NCBI GenBank assembly: GCA_004335835.1
Contig: RWJK01000930.1
Span: 1 to 57,242, forward strand
Reading direction: 5' to 3'
Length of the DNA: 57,242 nucleotides
From: Scenedesmus sp. ARA3
Lineage: Eukaryota; Chlorophyta; Chlorophyceae; Sphaeropleales; Scenedesmaceae
The position numbers were made by a program, and so were the translations under genes. This document shows, in pieces, positions 53,122 to 57,242 of the stretch (position 1 is its first letter; each line of letters opens with the position of its first letter). The notes beneath the pieces were generated by a model. The model was not told the DNA's origin. It made no database searches and worked only from the letters and a program-made list of their open reading frames with translations.

Positions 53122-54313
53122 AATGACGAATTCTAGACAAAGGCAGGATATGTCCAGCTGCAGAGATACACCACTGCTTTGCGCGCCTGCTGGCATGTGC
53201 AGCAAACTGCTGAGGCTGCTGCTGTCTCCGCTGCGATGTTGATGCCGACACCATGGAGCAGCCTCACGCTGACTGTTCCTTTTACACTAATGTTTCAAAA
53301 AGGCTTATAATCGCTATCGGCCGCCAGCCAAGACGCTATCAGCCAGCCCGATGCAAATGGCGCCCAAACAGCACCGGTTTCGCGCCTATTTCTTCCGCGT
53401 AAATGCACTGCGCGCTGTGTGCTCGCTCGGAGTTCACTTTACCGTACACCATTGCGTACAAATTGGATTTCTGGCTGCATTTGCGGATGGTCCACCTGCT
53501 AAGTTTCGCTGACGTGGGGGATGCAATGTTGTTGCAGTAACAATGTAGCATGCAGCAAGGGTACATCAATGCTTCCCCCAGTGTTCTGTGACGCATAAGG
53601 AGCTCCTTCACCGACCTTTCGAGTGAACGAATTAAGGGCTACAGGACAACGGACATCATACTACCATGTTCTCCTTTTGGCCGCCCTGTCTGTTTTGCAA
53701 GCGGGTATAGCCTAAGAGCAGCGCCGCGCTGGCAGCTGCATGCTGACCCACATGCCCCCTGCTTCAACGGATGCACATCCCACTGCTGGTACCAGCCAAT
53801 GCCGGGTTTCAACAACAGCGTGATGGCAACATGCACAGCTATTTTGGATGTTGCTGGAATGTGCTGCAGATGCTGATGCTGTTGCTGCTGCACCTGGTGC
53901 GTGTGAGCAGCCAGCTGTTGCTGTTACCACTGCTTCCGACGCAGAGCATAGTCTGCTCTGTGCTGTTGGTGCTGCGTAAGATCAGAGAAGACTTGTCAGC
54001 CCTATCCTGTTTCGGTTGCTTGGCCCGACAAAAGCAAGATGTCCCGTCTGATCGATCCACAACAGCGCAAATGTAATATGTGCAGCCGTCTAGCTGGCAG
54101 CACAAGCGGTGCTGCTCAGCTGTCTCAGCAAGTTCCCTGCTCACTGGCAACCACATACAGGCAACACTGCTACCCCCAACTGAGTCGATCTTCGCTGTCA
54201 CAGAGGCTGCCGCTGCACTGCACAGCTACTGCAGGTTTCAGCAGTGCCCAGCCATATCCGCACCTCAAGGCTGAGCGCCTCGGCCATGCTGTCACATCCA
54301 GGGAAAGTCAGCT

Positions 54314-56412
54314 TCACACCTCCTCATAGCGCTCAATGTATGGTGCAAAATTGCACCCATACCTTCCACAAGCGGAACAGCGCCACACTGGCCGCTTCTT
54401 ATTCTTCGAAGCCTCCATCTCCTGCTCCAGCTGCTGCTCTATGGCCTGCTGCCACTGCCTCACGCGCTCAGCAGCCACTGCGGCATCGCCACCAAGCAGC
54501 GGCAGCAGCTGCGAGGCCAGGTTAGGGTCTCCTGCAAGCTGCTGCATGATGCTGGGCGAGGTCAGGTCAAACCCTAGCGCCTCCAGTGCAGCCTGCATGT
54601 CTTGCAGGAACTGCTGGGGCAGCCCGGCAAAGCTTCCTGCAGCTGGCTCTTGCAGTGCCTGCCACTCATCATCTTCCTCTTCCGCTACTGTTGGCGGTGT
54701 GGCTGTAGTGGTCACAGCAGGTGCAGCGGGCGGCGCAGCCCAGCTGGCTCGCAGTGGGTCAAGTGCAGGGGCGAGGCTGAAGCCCTGCCCAGGACTGCTG
54801 GATGCCGCCACGTCAGCCGCAACAGCAGCAGCAAGGGATGGTGTCTTGCTGGCCAGGAAGTCCTGCAGAGAGGTCTGCAGATCATCCAGAATGATGGGCT
54901 GGTTGTGCACCTAAGGCACATGGCAGACACACAGCAGCAGTGCAGAGGGCACCAGCTCAGGGGTCAAACATATTGTGCAGCAACAATACAAGGTAGGTGC
55001 ATGTGCATTGCACCTACATGTGCAAGACAAGTGCATCACACGTCCGTTACTGTCGTGATGCCTATATTGAGCTTTGCCGCGCCTTGTTTGCTACTATACT
55101 CATGAAGCTTGAGACAGAAAACCTCCCCTGCAAGGGGCTGGCGTTTCTGCACAGGCATCTCATGCGTTTGTCGGGTGCAGGCTGCTGTGGGCAAGAGTCC
55201 GTACTACTCACACCTGCAAGTCGTCGACTAATGACAGCAGGCCGTACTGAGAAGAACTGGACAGCAATGGCTAATAAACAGCCTCTGCACTCACGTTTCC
55301 ACCCAACCGCATTGAGTATGCCGTGAAGATGCGCTTGGCCCAGGTGTGCAAGTCACGCCCGTTGGACCAGCCGGGAGCGTCCACCAGCTGCAGCAGCAAC
55401 CGTGAACAGCATGTAAAAGCAAATGGTGCTGTTGTGCAGTGCATGCATGAGCTTTTTCAACACTAATAAATCAGTGGTCATGCATGTAAGCTACTGCCAC
55501 AGGTAGTCAATGTCAGCTGCAGGCTTTGCCAGGTCAGTAAATGGCTATCATCACAAGCTGCAGTCCAGATGATAATGTTGCGCCACCCCCATGCAGAGCA
55601 ATCCACTGCAGCAGAACAGTTCAGGTGAGCAAGCCGTCACCAGTGTCAGCCACACCGATGTCGTATGCTATCAACTATGCTGACGGTTCACTGATGTGGC
55701 GTATGCAGTTCTGAGCACAAGGTGCCCCAAACCAAAACTAGCTCACCTGCTGCATGAGGCCTGGCAGCTGCTGCTGCGCCCCTACAGACAGCTCCAGGCC
55801 ATAACCCTTGCCAGTCAGCTGCTGCAGCAGCAGCTGCACGGCATCATCCACGCTGAAGTCAGGGAACACCAGGCGCTGGCTGAACCTGCTTTTCAGGCCA
55901 GGGTTGACTGCCAGCAGCTCCTCGATCTGCTGTTCATAGCCTGCCAGCACCACCACCATCTTGCCCATGAACTGTTTGTCAGTCAGGATCTGGCAGATCT
56001 CGTCAAGCACCTACAGGATGGAGTGAGGCAGGAAAAAAGCACATCTAGTCTCAAGGGCGCCTGTTGCACAGATCGAGCCTTGACCCCTCAGTGGCAATCG
56101 GGATTCTGCCAGAATCTGGCTTGCTCAGTTTGATAACGCAGCAGACACAGAATTCATCTCTGTTGCGGTGTGTTCGTCCAGCAAGGGGTTTGGACGGCCG
56201 GGCAGGTGCAACACATTGTCAAAATGTTTGTTGTGAGCTGCAAGCATGCGTTGGGTGCAAGCTTCACGCCGGCTGCCAGCTAGTGCAGCGCCAACAAACG
56301 TTGGTCAAATTGCCAAAGTGGCTGTGATACTGCAGTGTGATATTCTGTTGTGAAAGCAAGCTTGTTGTGCCTTACCTCTGACATGAACTGACCTCCAATA
56401 CTGGGGTTGAGC
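54314..56412 (-). CDS. CbbX/SpoVK-like AAA ATPase, C-terminal part
   Basis: Partial gene; the N-terminus lies right of the window. Coding exons: 56412-56376 (37 nt), 56010-55747, 55387-55295 and 54910-54314, in frame to the stop. Seen: LNPSIGGQFMSE just after where Walker B is expected, then VLDEICQILTD, a strand plus sensor-1-like VVVLAGYEQQIEELL, an arginine finger-like NPGLKSRF, and FPDFSVDDAVQLL. The next exon carries APGWSNGRDLHTWAKRIF, as in the lid of this AAA subfamily. The last exon is a long Ala/Pro/acidic linker with helices and ends WRCSACGRYGC...PYIERYEEV, a Cys-rich, probably metal-binding tail. SpoVK/CbbX-type ATPases remodel partner proteins; the family also occurs with ankyrin or helicase parts, which cannot be checked here. 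The first two acceptors in this model are CAG and TAG. Confidence 0.8.
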
Positions 56413-57000
56413 CTGCGTTGGCAGTAGCAGCAGCAGCAGCAACAGCAGCAGCAGACGCAGCAACAGCATTCCCATTGTTTTAATGACACTACATCCTGAG
56501 CAAAATCTCCCAAACTGTGGCATGTATGTGTTGTTCGACACAATGCAGAACTGACACTGCTGCAGGAGGTTTCACCACACTTGCCACGTGGCTGTGCACA
56601 GCGCATCCTGGAATAGGAATATCTACGCAGGCCAAGCTTTGGTGGGATTGACGCGTAAGTTTATGGGCCGAGGGGGCCGAAGCCACTACCATGTGGCACC
56701 CCATGGCCATCAACTCATGAAGAGCGACCCACGGCAGTTACCGGTAGCAGACCATAGTGCAACCACCCACTGGTTATTTGCCCTTAGGCGAACCGTGGGC
56801 ATTGTGGGTTGCGGTCTCACCTTTCTTCAGGGGCGCCCGTTGGAGGCTACGTGAGTGCGCACTAGTGCGAGCACGTAACCTACATTCTACCCCATACGCG
56901 CCTTCCTACCGGGACGAACCCGTACCAGTTTTTAGCGCTTGCCCCCCATTTCATCGGTCAGCACAGTAGGGATCGACCTACTGTGACTGGTTCCTGACCG
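56413..57000. other. Probable intron start and repeat-like DNA at the right edge
   Basis: Walker A/B sequence expected upstream of the last seen exon of the AAA gene is absent, so this is intron or later insertion. From about 56640 the texture changes: no CAG runs, many short inverted motifs. At 56959-56985 CACAGTAGG and CCTACTGTG form a 9-bp stem with a short loop. This looks like a transposable-element end, but no coding sequence was recognised. Confidence 0.45.
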
Positions 57001-57242
57001 CGAGGGGACGACAAAAAAAAGAGAGAGAGAGGGCTTACACTGGTGTACTCACGCGACATACGTCACCACTAACACCTGAAAGGATTTGAAGCTGCAAACA
57101 GCTCAGCTCGGGCTGTCACTCAAATGAGGTTCAACCCCATGAAAAACCTCTGTGTGAGGGGGCGACAGAGAGAGAGAGGGGGGTTACACTGGTGTACTCA
57201 CGCGACATACGTCACCACTAACACCTGAAAGGATTTGAAGCT
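57001..57242. repeat. 149-bp tandem repeat at the window edge, at least 1.6 copies
   Basis: A 59-base block starting TTACACTGGTGTACTCACGC occurs identically at 57035-57093 and 57184-57242. Each is preceded by a GAGAGA run and a GGGGRCGACA motif. The second block ends exactly at the window end, so the array probably continues. Confidence 0.9.

Larger units (their letters stand above)
52817..54313. other. Convergent intergenic region between GyrA and the AAA gene
   Basis: About 1.5 kb hold both 3' UTRs. No conserved protein block or RNA gene was seen; the open frames are short and of biased composition. Confidence 0.5.

Overview
The window is nuclear DNA from a chlorophyte green alga, most likely Chlorophyceae. 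This rests on spliceosomal genes with many short exons, GTGAGY/GTGCGY donors and TGCAG acceptors, pervasive CAG/CTG runs that give polyGln and polyAla insertions, TGTAA-type polyadenylation signals, and a nuclear gene for a bacterial-type gyrase subunit A with a leader that looks like a transit peptide. The species cannot be named from the sequence. Gene models were built by hand from conserved protein blocks, splice consensus and reading-frame continuity; no transcript data or searches were used.

Layout. (1) 20-3382 (-): N-terminal part of splicing factor PRP17/CDC40, cut by the window edge. (2) 5154-8412 (-) and 10121-12060 (-): two tandemly duplicated mitochondrial carriers (SLC25), each with a 1059-nt CDS. 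The first carries a hAT-type transposon in one intron and has one extra intron. (3) 12061-16816: long region without a recognisable gene, with two minisatellites. (4) 16817-18644 (-): unrecognised polyGln/polyAla protein. (5) 19749-23644 (-): secreted-type metallo-beta-lactamase-fold hydrolase of bacterial appearance. (6) 24040-26596 (+): TauE/SafE-family membrane transporter, divergent from (5) across 395 bp. (7) 29034-31131 (-): unrecognised Gln/Ala-rich protein. (8) 32537-43097 (-): VPS18, a HOPS/CORVET core subunit, in 19 coding exons. (9) 43577-52816 (+): organellar DNA gyrase subunit A, divergent from VPS18 across 479 bp. (10) 54314-56412 (-): C-terminal part of a CbbX/SpoVK-like AAA ATPase, running off the right edge into repeat-rich sequence.

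The genes do not form a pathway; this is an ordinary mix of housekeeping genes (splicing, mitochondrial transport, vacuolar tethering, organelle DNA topology). The unusual thing is intron architecture. In PRP17, VPS18, GyrA and the hydrolase, many introns contain one to four direct, partly decayed copies of the edge of the neighbouring exon, including its splice site. Copies of exon 3' ends lie downstream of the exon and copies of exon 5' ends lie upstream, as expected from repeated tandem duplication across exon-intron junctions. Most copies stay inside the intron, so introns have grown while filling with decoy splice sites. CTG runs placed just upstream of 3' splice sites are a second recurrent feature.
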